Assembly: GCA_013397075.1 (NCBI GenBank) | Contig: VWZS01000496.1 | Coordinates: forward strand, 930,001-994,000 | DNA: 64,000 nt | Origin: Rhabdornis inornatus | Lineage: Eukaryota; Chordata; Aves; Passeriformes; Rhabdornithidae | Direction: 5' to 3' | Part shown: piece after piece, positions 37,901 through 47,483 of the stretch | Layout: each line of letters opens with the position of its first letter | Numbering within the stretch: position 1 is the stretch's first letter | Position numbers and translations under genes: made by a program | Notes under the pieces: model-generated | What the model saw: only the letters and a program-made list of their open reading frames with translations | What the model was told of the DNA's origin: nothing | The model's database searches: none

Positions 37901-40900
37901 CCCAAGTAATAAGGAAACTCAGCTCTTCTGACACCATAACTGTGCAGCTCATGTGCTGTTTTAGCATGTTTGTGTCTTGTGCTCAGAAGAAAATGCATTG
38001 GGTCAAGGTGATGGGAGTCTAGCACAAGATGGAGAAAGATTTAAAACGTCTGGGGTTTCTATGTCTGGTATAGAGCATCATAACATCAATAAATCTCGTA
38101 ATTTACGTGCTTCTAGAACTGATCATAACGTGTCCCATTCTCCTCGTCCTACAGATCTCCTCCCAGTTTCTCCTTTTTTTCAACAATTGCAGATTAGTCT
38201 GAATTGCACTTAAGTCAGATGTCTAGATGATTTTTAAAAAAAGTGGTTTCTTTGACATTTTTAGGAAAAACCCATAAATGATACAAGAGTTAAAGATGAG
38301 GAAAGACTTTTCTACTTCTCACAAGTTTGAGGTAGAGGAAGGACACATATAAACCATCTTGATATAATATAAGATATAACAGGAAAAAATGTATGAATAA
38401 CAAATATAATGATATATACAATATATCATTATATATATATTTATATAACTATAGAATGGTAACAATCTAACAGGAAACATAGATGGAACAAAAAAAAAAG
38501 AGGAAAAAAAGTCCTTTAGTTACTCGTGTAATATAGCTGAGAAATTATAATTGTGCTGTATGTAGGGGAAACAGAATGTAACATTTCTTGCTATGAAGAA
38601 AACCATTTGAAATTCTGTTGAGCCCTTCTGTGATTAGCACTTTTCCCTGTTTCAGGGCCTACAGGGCAGCTTTGGAATATACCAAAAGAAGCCTTGGAAT
38701 ATTTATAGATCTACAGAAAAAAGAGAAGGAGGCATATGCTTGGCTCCGGGCAGGAAAAATATATTATGTTCTGAGGCAGAATGAGCTTGTGGATCTTTAT
38801 ATTCAGGTATGTTGTCAACACTTACAGGCGTGCAGATGGTATCAGTGTTGTGCAGGTGGCATGGTAAGAGTAAGTAATTGGGTATAAAAATTCCACACAT
38901 TTTCCCAATTGATGTTCTGATCATTTAGTGCCATTGTTCATGTAATGCTCAGCAGGTGAAGGGAAAGTCTCAACATTTTCCACTGGTAATCCATTTTAAT
39001 CTGTTGCTTGATTCTGGAAGGATTTTGGGCAGTGGCCTTTCTTAGTTCCTGTTAATTCTGTGTGTTTCTTCAACACCATTGAAGAAACAGCTCTACAGCA
39101 CCACAGCAATTATGTAACACATGCATTCTACATGCTGGTAGGTAACAGAAAACAATCACCTTAGCATGCTGGCTTGTGGGCCAGATTCCCAGGAAAACAG
39201 AGTAGCTTCTTTAGGAAGCATTTCCAAAGCATCTGAACCTTTCCTTCTGTGGCCATGCCTGGTATGACACGGAGCCAGCTGGAGCTGCTGTTTTCTTTTC
39301 ACCTGTGGGAGCAGAGGCACCTGTCCCACACACCTCTGTGCTCAAGCAGAAAGAAGGACTTGTACTAACTGAATTCAATTTGAAAACTGAAGGAGACAAA
39401 GCCACAGCAAGATTCCTAACCTTGCCTTACGTAAAAGGCACATTTTCATTACTATTTTCTCTGTCAGTAACTGAGGATCCTGGTATTCTTGCTTTGCATG
39501 CTGTCTTTCATTAAATCCTTTCTGCTAACAAGACATATATTTATCCATTAGAATAGAACAGTAGACCTGCATTTATTTACGGAAATTAGTTCACAGGCTT
39601 TTAAATCTGCAGTTAGCAATATCTAACTTGCAATTTGAATTTATTTCTATGATATGTTTGATCTAATTCAAATTGACTATGTGGCAGCTATCAAATACAT
39701 TGTTTTTAGAATGTCATGTGCTGACAAAGATAGCAGGATACTATTGCCAGAAAAAAGAAACCACGTTTTTGTTTCTTCAGCACCTACCACTGGCTTCTTC
39801 AAAGACAGGGTACCAAAAAGGAGCAGGTTCACATCAAATATAGCCTTTCTCATTATGATAGGAGAGATAATAAAAATATTTTTTTAAATTGCTAATACTT
39901 AGGATTTTTTAACCACAGAGTAAACAAGATTTAATTTCTTTTTCCTTCCCTATTCCTTGTTTTCTTTACAGGTTGCTCAGGATGCTGCTCTTTGCACAGG
40001 AGATCCAAATTTAGGAATGGAATTGTTTGAAGCTGCTGGAGACATATTTTTCAATGGTACTTGGGAAAAGGAGAAAGCAGTGACTTTCTACAGGGTTTGT
40101 GCAGTTTTTCTGCTGCATTGATAGTTATGTACCTCCCACCCTAGCAGGTCTTCTACAAATGCTGAACCAAAAGCTGAACCTCTCAGCAAACTGTTTATAA
40201 CCTGTTGCATACTTGTCATGATGTTAGTAGATATCACCTGTTTCAAATCTACTTCTGGTTGCAAAAACTTTCATAAGCAAAGAGCAAAATGAAACCAGAA
40301 ATTCCCTCATTTGATATAAATGAGAGCCTGTCAATGCACATCTTGGGGTTCAGCCATACCTAAGCTGATGTTGTGTGTTTCAGGACAGGGCTCTCCCACT
40401 TGCTGTTCAGACTGGCAACAAAACCACTGAACTCAGATTATGCAATAAATTGGTGGAATTGCTGATGAATCTGAAGGCTTATGAGGAAAGTCTGGAATAT
40501 GCAAGAGTAGCTCTTGTCCTCAGTGTAAATTTAGGTAAGAACAATTTCCATTATAGCTGAGTATGAGTGATTCTTCTAAAAATACAACAGAACTTTAAAG
40601 TTTTCTTTCCTTGCATTCAGTCATTTCTTGCCAGGATTTCATAACACTAGTATAATTGCTAATTTTTGCTTCTGTTCAAGAATGAGCAATTTATTGTTTC
40701 TTCTTCCAACTTAGGATCAAATGGAAAACCTTTGGTAAAGCACTGAATCAAACCTGGAATTTAAGGTGCAAACTGAGTGTGCTTCTAAGAGCTAAGATAC
40801 AATACTCATGAATAATATAGTCCTAAGAGGCTTTTGAGTGTCATATACGCTCAGATTTGCCCACAGCTTTGATTGTGAACTAACATAAGACTGAAAAATC

Positions 40901-42083
40901 AAAAATTGTAGGTCTTGTTTCAAAATTACTCTTCTTCAAGTCTGGGAGCTGTTCAACTGATTAAGAACCTTCTTAACCCTCTGTACAAGCATAGCAAGGT
41001 CATTTTGATCAGTCTGAAAATAATATTTTTGTAGTAAATTTTCATGTCAAATATATCTTGGGATGGGCAAGGGAGTCTTTATTCCCATTAACTTTCTTTC
41101 TTTCATTTCTTTCATAATAATTTCATTTCTTTAATAATCTATTTGTATTCTTTTTAAGTATGCACAGTGTGTGTGTATATATATATTTTATAATATATAC
41201 ATGACAGATGAATGTAGTTATTTCTTAAAATCCCAGGCACTGTCAAATCCTATGGGAGGAAATTCAGAAATTCCATAGGATTTCTCTTGAATAGCAGGTT
41301 TTTACCATGTATCTCTTAAGCAGATGTGTTTTTATTCAATAAAAACTCAGCAAATTCAATACAGAATTTTTTAAAAAGTAGCATAGATTTGAGTACTTTG
41401 TCTCTTTGTTTTTATCCTGACTCATATGTTATCTCATTAGGAAATCAGCTAAATGAAAGAATAGCCTACCATCGCCTGGCAGCCATCCATCACCATTTGG
41501 GTCACTGCGAACTAGCTGAACACTTCTATTTAAAGGCCTTGTCCCTCTGTTCCTCTCCTCTGGAGTTTGAGGAGGAAACACTCTATTATGTCAAGGTGTA
41601 CTCGATTTTAGGAGACATCATATTCTATGACCTTAAGGTAAGAAATCTTAACTTTTTAACAAATTTTTATACTGAGTAATATTTACTAGAATCAGATTTG
41701 CCATTTTCTGGTTTTGTGTGTTTGGAACGTAAACAGTAAAGTGGGAAAACCTCAAAAGCTCAGAATTTATATTATTCTTGTAAGATACTCATAAACCTAA
41801 GCTCTGCAGTCCTCTTGCACTGGTTGTACTATCTTTGAGCCTCTTATTTCAGGATCCCTTTGATGCAGCTGGCTATTACCACTTGGCACTCGCTGCTGCC
41901 ATGGACCTGGGCAATAAAAAAGCTCAGCTGAAGATTTACACCAGACTGGCTGTGATCTACCATAACTTCCTCGTGGATCGGGAAATGTCTCTCTTCTTCT
42001 ACCAAAAGGCAAGAACCTTTGCAACAGAGCTGAATGTAAGGAGAATAAATTTAGCTCCTGATCAGTGTTACAAGAGTTCATAA
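19703..42083 (+). CDS. SH3TC1: SH3TC1, complete gene of 16 coding exons
   Basis: The gene encodes SH3 domain and tetratricopeptide repeat protein 1. Joining 19703-19910, 24464-24591, 27045-27150, 27357-27500, 28136-28310, 28624-28697, 29526-29721, 30725-30852, 32982-33023, 34623-36308, 36672-36852, 38656-38806, 39972-40094, 40384-40534, 41441-41637 and 41853-42083 gives 1,306 codons plus TAA. All introns are GT-AG and all phases fit. Human SH3TC1 is of similar length (about 1,336 residues). The N-terminal domain spans about 70-255, the SH3 about 279-338, an acidic linker about 344-470, and TPR-type helices from about 528 to the C-terminus. The cellular role of SH3TC1 is poorly known. Its paralogue SH3TC2 is an endosomal-recycling Rab11 effector mutated in Charcot-Marie-Tooth type 4C. 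SH3TC2 depends on N-terminal myristoylation, and this protein starts Met-Glu-Ser and lacks that site. Motifs such as KRSLGIFIDLQKKEKEA fit SH3TC1 rather than SH3TC2. Confidence 0.96.
19911..24463. other. SH3TC1 intron, no other gene seen
   Basis: This is a 4.55-kb AT-rich intron. It holds a poly-A/TAAA-rich stretch at 22551-22585 and a poly-T tract at about 24209-24230, roughly 235 bases before the acceptor. A short CACAGAATCACAGAAC string at 20025-20040 resembles a CR1 terminus but is too short to call. Confidence 0.7.
24464..24591 (+). CDS. SH3TC1: SH3TC1 coding exon 2 (residues 70-112)
   Basis: The exon enters in phase 1 (split Asp codon) and leaves in phase 0. The acceptor is CTCCTCCAG and the donor CAGT|GTAAGT. 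It carries the conserved stretch KQLRGQLRLLENDSKE, which matches the corresponding human region closely and fixes the reading frame. Confidence 0.93.
24592..27044. other. SH3TC1 intron, no other gene seen
   Basis: This is a 2.45-kb AT-rich intron with short poly-A and poly-T runs and no recognised repeat family or exon. Confidence 0.7.
27045..27150 (+). CDS. SH3TC1: SH3TC1 coding exon 3 (residues 113-148)
   Basis: The acceptor is GATTTTTAG and the donor CTGG|GTAAAG. The exon enters in phase 0 and leaves in phase 1. It encodes SARLLSIHSDQDLIVVTFKT followed by FEEIWKF, the most conserved block of the N-terminal domain shared by SH3TC1 and SH3TC2. Confidence 0.95.
27357..27500 (+). CDS. SH3TC1: SH3TC1 coding exon 4 (residues 148-196)
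   Basis: The acceptor is TTTTCTTAG and the donor GAAG|GTAAGT. The length is 144 bases with phase 1 at both ends, so skipping would keep the frame. It encodes an acidic stretch (Gln-Glu-Glu-Glu-Asp) between two conserved hydrophobic blocks, CMENLFLDQSFW and YRSLLVQEG. Confidence 0.93.
27501..28135. other. SH3TC1 intron, nothing recognised
   Basis: This is a 635-base AT-rich intron with a poly-T run near 27947-27955. No other feature was seen. Confidence 0.7.
28136..28310 (+). CDS. SH3TC1: SH3TC1 coding exon 5 (residues 196-254)
   Basis: The acceptor is TTGTTTTAG and the donor ATCA|GTAGGT. The exon enters in phase 1 and leaves in phase 2, splitting a Gln codon. The conserved ends GSFFVLYPDN and EPLEPFHQ flank a variable, acidic and serine-rich middle. 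Confidence 0.93.
28624..28697 (+). CDS. SH3TC1: SH3TC1 coding exon 6 (residues 254-279)
   Basis: This is a short 74-base exon with acceptor TGCTTTCAG and donor GTTG|GTAAGA. It enters in phase 2 and leaves in phase 1. It completes the conserved FHQWFLKGYSNPIDF motif and leads directly into the SH3 domain. The bridge to exon 7 has the length expected from the human protein, so no extra exon is needed. Confidence 0.9.
28698..29525. other. SH3TC1 intron with a possible cryptic exon
   Basis: This is an 828-base intron. An open stretch at 29146-29222 has an acceptor (TATCCCATAG) and a donor (GGAAA|GTAAGG) but would put exon 7 in the wrong frame, so it is not included in the gene model. Confidence 0.65.
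29526..29721 (+). CDS. SH3TC1: SH3TC1 coding exon 7, SH3 domain (residues 279-344)
   Basis: The exon holds almost the whole SH3 domain: a first strand LAVMSYES, the acidic RT-loop segment with ELSFQEGDKIEIL, the conserved Trp in CMEWFLGR, and the last strand TGQIGFVKTSHV. The usual ALYDY motif reads VMSYE, and the usual Pro and Asn of the G-x-F-P-x-N-Y motif are replaced (GFVKTSH). Human SH3TC1 shows similar changes, so the fold is probably kept but PxxP binding may be weak or absent. The acceptor is TTATTACACAG and the donor AATAA|GTGAGT. Confidence 0.95.
29722..30724. other. SH3TC1 intron with GT-rich tract
   Basis: This is a 1-kb intron. It starts with ordinary sequence and then carries a GT-rich low-complexity tract (29818-29946, listed separately). 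The remainder is AT-rich without features. Confidence 0.7.
29818..29946 (+). repeat. GT-rich low-complexity tract (GTTTGTTT type)
   Basis: About 130 bases of TTTG, TTGTTG and GGTTTT units lie on the transcribed sense strand, starting about 97 bases after the donor of the SH3 exon. In RNA this is a U/G-rich stretch of the kind bound by CELF- and TIA-type splicing factors. Binding here is an inference. Confidence 0.9.
30725..30852 (+). CDS. SH3TC1: SH3TC1 coding exon 8 (residues 344-387)
   Basis: The exon enters in phase 2 and leaves in phase 1. The acceptor CTCTTTTCCTTGCTAG and donor ATAG|GTAAGT are strong. The encoded EAEELSFFSKE and SITDVCSVYRI match conserved human SH3TC1 blocks just after the SH3 domain. 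Confidence 0.94.
30853..32981. other. SH3TC1 intron, nothing recognised
   Basis: This is a 2.1-kb AT-rich intron with a short TG run near 31656-31671. No repeat family or additional exon was recognised. Confidence 0.7.
32982..33023 (+). CDS. SH3TC1: SH3TC1 coding exon 9, 42-base acidic microexon (residues 387-401)
   Basis: This exon is only 42 bases long with phase 1 at both ends. The acceptor is TTTCTTACAG and the donor TGTG|GTAATA. It encodes DELEEPEFQKAHEC, an acidic linker matching the position of a Glu-rich human segment. Exon 8 would also join exon 10 in frame, so this exon could be a cassette. Confidence 0.85.
33024..34622. other. SH3TC1 intron, nothing recognised
   Basis: This is a 1.6-kb intron. 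A somewhat C-rich block at 33890-34190 is open in one plus frame but has no recognised motif. No repeat family was identified. Confidence 0.65.
34623..36308 (+). CDS. SH3TC1: SH3TC1 coding exon 10, main TPR exon (residues 401-963)
   Basis: This exon of 1,686 bases encodes 43% of the protein. It begins with the end of the linker (EIPHSPSSPG, then a lysine/glutamate-rich stretch). The domain starting near DIFEPLLLFL follows (about 471), then consecutive TPR-like helix pairs from about 528. Examples are ALARLCFLLGRL with SQARVYFEEAL, HAEARACFLLAKHYS with HQEALPFLERF, and NNTKEAAESYYKALRLSEET. Spacing near 34-40 residues fits TPRs. The acceptor is TTTGAATTTCAG and the donor GAGA|GTAAGT. Both ends are phase 1. 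Frame reads on past the donor to a stop at 36386-36388, so intron retention would truncate the protein after 26 extra residues. Confidence 0.97.
36672..36852 (+). CDS. SH3TC1: SH3TC1 coding exon 11 (residues 963-1023)
   Basis: The acceptor is TCTTCTCCTAG and the donor AAAG|GTAAGA. The exon enters in phase 1 and leaves in phase 2. It continues the TPR array and contains VLEGQILETISQLYLSLGTE, which is nearly identical to human SH3TC1. This block is one of the best discriminators from SH3TC2. Confidence 0.96.
36853..38655. other. SH3TC1 intron with AT-rich tract
   Basis: This is a 1.8-kb AT-rich intron with a TA-rich low-complexity stretch at about 38357-38452. No exon or repeat family was recognised. 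Confidence 0.7.
38397..38452. repeat. AT-rich low-complexity tract
   Basis: This stretch consists of ATATAT and TATAAT units, including two copies of an ATATATCATTATATA-like arrangement. It is simple sequence, likely variable in length. Confidence 0.85.
38656..38806 (+). CDS. SH3TC1: SH3TC1 coding exon 12 (residues 1023-1073)
   Basis: The acceptor is CCTGTTTCAG and the donor TTCAG|GTATGT. The exon enters in phase 2 and leaves in phase 0. It encodes AALEYTKRSLGIFIDL, QKKEKEAYAWLRAGKIYY and RQNELVDLYIQ, a highly conserved pair of TPR helices diagnostic of SH3TC1. Confidence 0.97.
38807..39971. other. SH3TC1 intron, nothing recognised
   Basis: This is a 1.2-kb intron. A plus-strand open stretch near 39305-39514 has no recognised motif and overlaps a minus-strand open frame, so it is treated as chance. 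Confidence 0.65.
39972..40094 (+). CDS. SH3TC1: SH3TC1 coding exon 13 (residues 1074-1114)
   Basis: The exon encodes VAQDAALCTGDPNLGMELFE and AAGDIFFNGTWEKEKAVTFY plus Arg, closely matching human. The acceptor is TTTCTTTACAG. The donor CAGG|GTTTGT is weak at +3 and +4 but keeps G at +5. It is 123 bases with phase 0 at both ends, so skipping would remove 41 residues in frame, about one TPR. Confidence 0.94.
40384..40534 (+). CDS. SH3TC1: SH3TC1 coding exon 14 (residues 1115-1165)
   Basis: The acceptor is TTGTGTGTTTCAG and the donor TTAG|GTAAGA. The exon enters in phase 0 and leaves in phase 1. It encodes DRALPLAVQTGNKTTELRLC and YEESLEYARVALVLSVNL, continuing the TPR array. Confidence 0.96.
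40535..41440. other. SH3TC1 intron with TA-rich tract
   Basis: This is a 0.9-kb AT-rich intron. A short TG/TA dinucleotide tract lies at 41166-41202. Nothing else was recognised. Confidence 0.7.
41166..41202. repeat. TG/TA dinucleotide tract
   Basis: A GTGTGTGT run passes into TATATATATA and then TATAATATATA. This is a short compound microsatellite, probably length-variable. Confidence 0.85.
41441..41637 (+). CDS. SH3TC1: SH3TC1 coding exon 15 (residues 1165-1230)
   Basis: The acceptor is TATCTCATTAG and the donor TTAAG|GTAAGA. The exon enters in phase 1 and leaves in phase 0. It contains NERIAYHRLAAIHHHLGHCE, LAEHFYLKALSLC and YYVKVYSILGDIIFYDLK, nearly identical to human SH3TC1. Confidence 0.97.
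41853..42083 (+). CDS. SH3TC1: SH3TC1 terminal coding exon 16 (residues 1231-1306)
   Basis: The acceptor is CTCTTATTTCAG. The exon encodes the last TPR helices (DPFDAAGYYHLALAAAMDLG, KKAQLKIYTRLAVIYHNF, SLFFYQKARTFATELNVRR), which are very close to human. The tail after Asn-Val-Arg-Arg (INLAPDQCYKSS) is short and divergent. The stop is TAA at 42081-42083. Confidence 0.96.
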   Translation, partial: DPFDAAGYYHLALAAAMDLGNKKAQLKIYTRLAVIYHNFLVDREMSLFFYQKARTFATELNVRRINLAPDQCYKSS

Positions 42084-42430
42084 GCATTTTTGGAAAATGC
42101 AGCTCAGCTACTGCAGAAGTACCTAAGGAAATACTGCACTGGCTTTGTAGGAGGATGCAGGCTGCATTCAATGACTCATTATCTGTGTGCTCCTCATCCC
42201 AGACTAAATTACCGGTTTGTATGACAGTGAACTACATTTCATTGTCTTTAAGATACGCAGTCTTGTACTTGTTGTTTAAGGATCAGTCTGTGGACTACAA
42301 TCAAAACCCAACAGTCTCCTTTTTAAACTACAATTTTCTTTGCTATATCTTTCTGCTTTGATAGATATTGGAAAATGATTAATGCATAGATGAAATGAAA
42401 AATATTTAATAAAGTGTTACAGAAGAAAAA
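42084..42430 (+). other. SH3TC1: SH3TC1 3' untranslated region
   Basis: This is a short 3' UTR of about 350 bases, ending soon after the polyadenylation signal at 42408-42413. The exact cleavage site is not visible in sequence and the end is approximate. Longer UTR forms are possible. Confidence 0.7.
42408..42413 (+). terminator. SH3TC1: Polyadenylation signal AATAAA
   Basis: This canonical AATAAA lies 325 bases after the stop codon, followed by a GT-rich element (TGAGTTGTGG) at 42441-42450, an arrangement typical of a functional poly(A) site. It is the first canonical hexamer I see after the stop. Confidence 0.75.
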
Positions 42431-45400
42431 CCACTCAATATGAGTTGTGGCTTCCTTTGCCTGGCCTAGCTTTATTACTCTTTTTGACATCAAGTAAATG
42501 CATTTGTGCAAGCATGTTAGATGGGCATGAAAATTGATTTGACCCAGCTCCCCAGACACCACTCCTTATTTTCTGTCAAATTCATCTACTGCAGTACTTA
42601 TGGGCACTAGCTAGGATTTATCTGCTAATTCAAGAAAACTTACATACCTATTGTAATAAGAACTAACTGGTTTGTAGAACTGAAGGCTCTCATAATATGT
42701 GAGTACTAGTTTTGTGGATTTCAGTGGATCTGTGAAGGCCCTCCTTCCCTATATTCAAAGACAATTTGTTTTAGTGCCCTTTTCGGAGCTGTCACTATTG
42801 CCTGCAATGACTTATTACAGCTTTTCCTACTGTGTTACATAGAACTAAATATTTTTCTGAAAAATGTATTGTTTTGCTTCAGTTACAAAAAAAATCTAGA
42901 TTGTTAATTTTGATACTTCTAAATTTGTCTCAGAACATTTTCGTACTGAAGCTATGGTAGAAATGACATATTCGATCACATTCAGATTCATTTTGATATT
43001 ATACCTTTTCATTCTCTCAAGAACTCTTTACAGAAACTGCCGATTTATTTTATATTTAAGGGATATTACAAAGAATGGAAGTATGGATGTTTTTGGAAGT
43101 GACACATACAGTCTCAGAAATCAGATGGGGCTGTTGGCTACATATTATGTTTTATATTGTCAAGTCTGGGGAAAGGTAAAGAACAGACCTTAATTTTTTT
43201 TTTTTTTTAGACCTCTATAGCTACTTAATCTCATTGCCTTGGTTTTTTACCTAAGAATCTTTCTTTTCCTAAAATCTGTCATTCAGAGTATGCTCTGAAT
43301 TCTTTCGATATATACATTCAGGTATCTGATTTTTGTTGTCTTTTTGACCTTTAGAATTTTGTCAGTTTTACTTATTTCTTACAGGAAGAGTAGTGAAGCA
43401 GTATGATGACTTAGGCAGTCAAGGCAGCTCGCTATGGTCCTGCTCCTAGCTCAAAGTCCAGAAAGTGAAGTAGCATTTCAGTGCTATACCTTTGAGATTA
43501 AACACTTTGTATTTGCTATTTCTAGAAGACTCTTTACACAATAAGCATTTTGTTTGCTTGTTTTCTCTTCTGGCTCTATAAATTTGAAAGTTTTAGTGTA
43601 ATGGTGTCTTAGGAATGACTTGACAACAGATTCATGCTGGTGTCATATTGTCCCATTAAGCATGGGAAATTAATTATTCCACATGCTCTTCATTGTCTTG
43701 ACCTGAAAACTCAACAAAAGTCCTGTATGATCTCTGCAGAGCTGTGAAAATTGTGGAGGGTGCTCTCTGTTCATTAACTTGCTTTTTAGTGCTTGACATT
43801 CTATTTTCCATTCATTTGGTTTTCAGACTAGCTAAATTTATAACCTCTTGCTGATTCTGATTGCTGCAATCATAGGCTGTCTCTGTATTCTGGGAAGGGA
43901 AGCTGCACTTTATCTGGAATTCAGTTCTGCTGATAAGGCCTATCTTCTTTCTCGCATGCCTACTTCATCTTGTTGACTTGATTCCACAGAATTTTTGCTT
44001 TCATAGCAATCTAGTTCTATGTTATTAAGTTACCCTTTAGTCTTAAATTGTTCTTAAGCAGTGTGTAGTACATGGAATTTCTTGACCATTTCCTTGAAGC
44101 CAGTAGAGCAGCAGTATATAAAAATCTATCTGTTTTTTGGAAAGGCATGATCTGAATTCTCTCATTGCTCTGGTGACATGGGAATTCTATTCTGCTGCTG
44201 CATGTGGTTAAAGTACATCACAGGCAGAGGATTTCAAAGAACTGTATTCCTATTATATATATGAATGGCATGTTTCATTTTTAAAAGCTGTTTCAAAACC
44301 TCTTAGACCTTTAAATACATCTTTTTCTCCAGGGAACACAACATAATTTTATGATTCTGAGATAACAAATACAATCAATGCACTTGAACAGCAAATCTGG
44401 AATTTACAAGTTCTGTGAGGAACTGAATTTGGATAAAAGGATTACACTGATAAGTCCTGTTCATCCAGTCAGGAGTGGTAGGATTCATCTTCCCTGCAGA
44501 CACCTGTTTTGTGGCCCTAGTCTCTTTAGCATCAGAGAATGGTCTGCAATGTGACCATGCTGCATGTAGCATCCAGAGGTGCATGAGATGAATCTTACCT
44601 GATGAGCTTCCTGGTAAAAGTCCTTATTGAATGGAAATCTGATTAGTATAAAACTGTTTTCCCATAGCTGTTATGTAAATGATCAATTTTGGCCAGATAA
44701 CTGGTAGAATGTTGTTCCAGCAAAATGAAGCAAAAAGGCTGAACAGCATGGAGTCTAGATACCTCCTAGATAGGGTATAAAATCATACCTCTGCAGAGTC
44801 TGTTTGTTAGAAAATACAGTGAGGAAGGGGATGTTTGAATAATAAATTAAAAACAGACCTAGGAAGCACATGAAGGTTCAGAGAGCTTCCACCCAGAATG
44901 AGTTATGTAGCTGATCAGTAGAAAATTTTGATACTCTTAATGAGCCAAAAAGCACTGCTGAGCTGTTAAAACCTCTGCAGGAGCTGACATACTGTAGGTA
45001 TTTCTGCTTGATTTGAAATAACAATCTTCTGCTTCCTGAACTGGCATGAACTGGTGCCTGTGAGCAGCTCCATGTCTAAAATCTTGTCAGATATAGAGCC
45101 GGATGCTTGTGGTGCTTTCTCATCCAAGAATGATACATTCCAAAGTATCACCCCTTCATTTTCAAAATGGGATTGCAGAGTAGGAAGCTGTAGTGATGGT
45201 ACCATGGTACATACTTAATTACTGAAAAAGATGTCCTCCTGTAGAAGCTCATGTTTCTAAAGAGAAAAATACAGAGTACAATACTCAGGCAGTCAGGGGG
45301 CTGTCTTCTCCCTCTCTCCTGGTTCAGTAAAAAGACATTCCAAACTCTGCATGTTCTGTGTGTGTCTGTGCAAGGGAGTGCAGTCCTCTCCCCTCTCATG

Positions 45401-47483
45401 GATAAGCAGTTTACTTTGGAGTAATAGATGTCAGGGCTAGATGTCCCTATTTTTACAGCTTTTTTTCTGCTTGGAGAAGTTAAGCCCCCTTCGTGTTGGC
45501 TTTTCCAGGACCTTGAACCTCTAATTTGGTCTGAACACTGCATGCTTTTCTTGCCCAGCCACAGCGTTGGCAAGCCGAGCGCCTCTGGCCACGGGGTGGC
45601 AATGTCTAACTTCGCATCAGTGCCTTCCCTTCTGCCAGCTTAACAAAGGAGTCCACGAACTTGCAAAAGCATCCCACGTTCTCCACTACCCTTCCTGTCC
45701 AGCTGAAATGTCTTAAAACAAACCAAAAAACAACCCTAACAAACCCTTCAGAAACGGATGAGATTAAAACTCTTCAAGACCCTTTACCAGGGCAAGCAAA
45801 AAGTGCTTTCACCGGCCAGCATCTGTTGCAAAGGAAATAAGCTCTACGAAAGCAACGGAGCATTTGCAGGGAGTAGAAAGAATTGAAGATAATCATTCTA
45901 AGCTAGTTTGAACTGCCTTTAACTGACTTATCCACGAACAATCTAGAGAAAGTTGGCTGCTCTGAAGCATTATGCAGGTTTATTTTGTAACAGGAAAACT
46001 GCTCTGGTAAAGAAGAAACCTACTGAATGAGGTTGGATGCAGGCACATGCTCAAAACTCCTGGTATTATTTTTAAATGGCCAACTTTTGAGTCTACTTGT
46101 TTTGCCAAGAGAAATGCTCCATGAATTCTTTGTATGAGCCTGGTGCTACAGTGCTCTAGGCAGTGACATTCAAAATACCTAACCTAAAGAACCAAGAACT
46201 TTTTCTGAAGCTGTACCAAAGATATTAGCAGTTAGTAGTTGTTTTCCCAGTTAATACAAATTGCCTGGCTGGTGTTATTCTCTGCTGAATATTCAGGAAA
46301 TATTCCTCTAAATATTTTGCTCCTAATGGTTTTCTGCCTTCATTTGGCCTTTTCAGGTAATAAATGTAAGAAAAACGTTAAATTTCATGAATAACTATCC
46401 TGCTCTGGTATTTTAATCACAGGGTGGCAGTTGCTTTAGCACTGTCATACTAAATGGCTTGTATTATTCCATGAAAAGGCAAATTAAACACAATTACTAT
46501 GACTTACAATATTATGAAACTTGTATTTAGATTGAGATGCTGAATTACTCTAAAGGGTTATGTGCTGGGAAACTCAAAAATTGTCAGGTGTTTTTCCTGA
46601 TGTAGCAGATATACAAAATCTGTTTGAAGTAGCTTTTCTTTGCCAAGTCAACAGAAGGGAATTTCACCATTGCATGGAAAATATCTAATTTTCTGGAAGT
46701 TAGAATGAGCATAATAAATGGAGCATTTTGGCTTTTCTAAAAATAACACTGGTTCTTTCTAAACCTTTCCTGAAGTGTATTTAATGTTGTGGGATGGTAT
46801 TAGATACTTGTGTTCTATCAAGTCACTGAGGGAGACAGAAACTTCTCAGAATCCAATGCATTCCCAAACTGGGAAAAGACTGCGAAGAATCATGGACCAT
46901 TATCCTCCTGTTTGTATTTTGGTTAAGATAAAGACACATTTTTGTTCCTACCTTTGCTAATATATGCCATGGGTGCATGTTTGAGATGCAACATAGCTGT
47001 TTCTTTCTCCCCCTCAAGAAGAAGATTTAACCCAGCACCAGTATAACAGTGTGCTTTTTGTAATATTGAAAAGCAAGAGAGCAAGAATTCTCTTGGGTAT
47101 TAGGAGGTGCAAGTGAACACCTAAGAAGTGACTGAAACTGAACATGGACCCTAATGTTGGCTCCTTTTCTGGAGTTCTTGTACACTATGACCTTTGGTCA
47201 TGAATGGGTAGGGGTGGGTGTTTTTAGGAGAACTGGGGACTTGGGGAGTTGGTGTATCACTAGACCTAAGTTGTTTTCTACATTTTTCTATGATTTCCCT
47301 AATCCATATAATAACGTACAAAACCTTCCGAATCCAGATACGCTTTTCTTCAGTGTCAATGCAGCAAAGCATCTGTGTTTCCTTGAAATTCAAATGTAAA
47401 TTAATCACTTTTAGTCTACATTCCTTTAAAAAATACCTTCAGCCTTGAAAAACCTATTGTTTATTGAGACAATTTTACTCCCG
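42431..47483. other. Downstream intergenic, no gene seen
   Basis: This is AT-rich sequence with a 16-base poly-T run near 43194-43209 and a slightly GC-richer stretch at about 45480-45700. No exon with conserved motifs, RNA gene or recognised repeat family is present. In human the next gene on this side is HTRA3 in the same orientation, but no trypsin-like or IGFBP-type motif appears here. Confidence 0.55.

Noticed and set aside
19703..42083. Assignment to the paralogue SH3TC2
   Set aside because: The N-terminus lacks the Met-Gly start typical of SH3TC2. Blocks such as LEGQILETISQLYLSLGTE and KRSLGIFIDLQKKEKEA match SH3TC1 much better.
41797..42171. 124-codon minus-strand frame over the last SH3TC1 exon
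   Set aside because: It is an antisense shadow of exon 16, whose plus-strand translation is strongly conserved.
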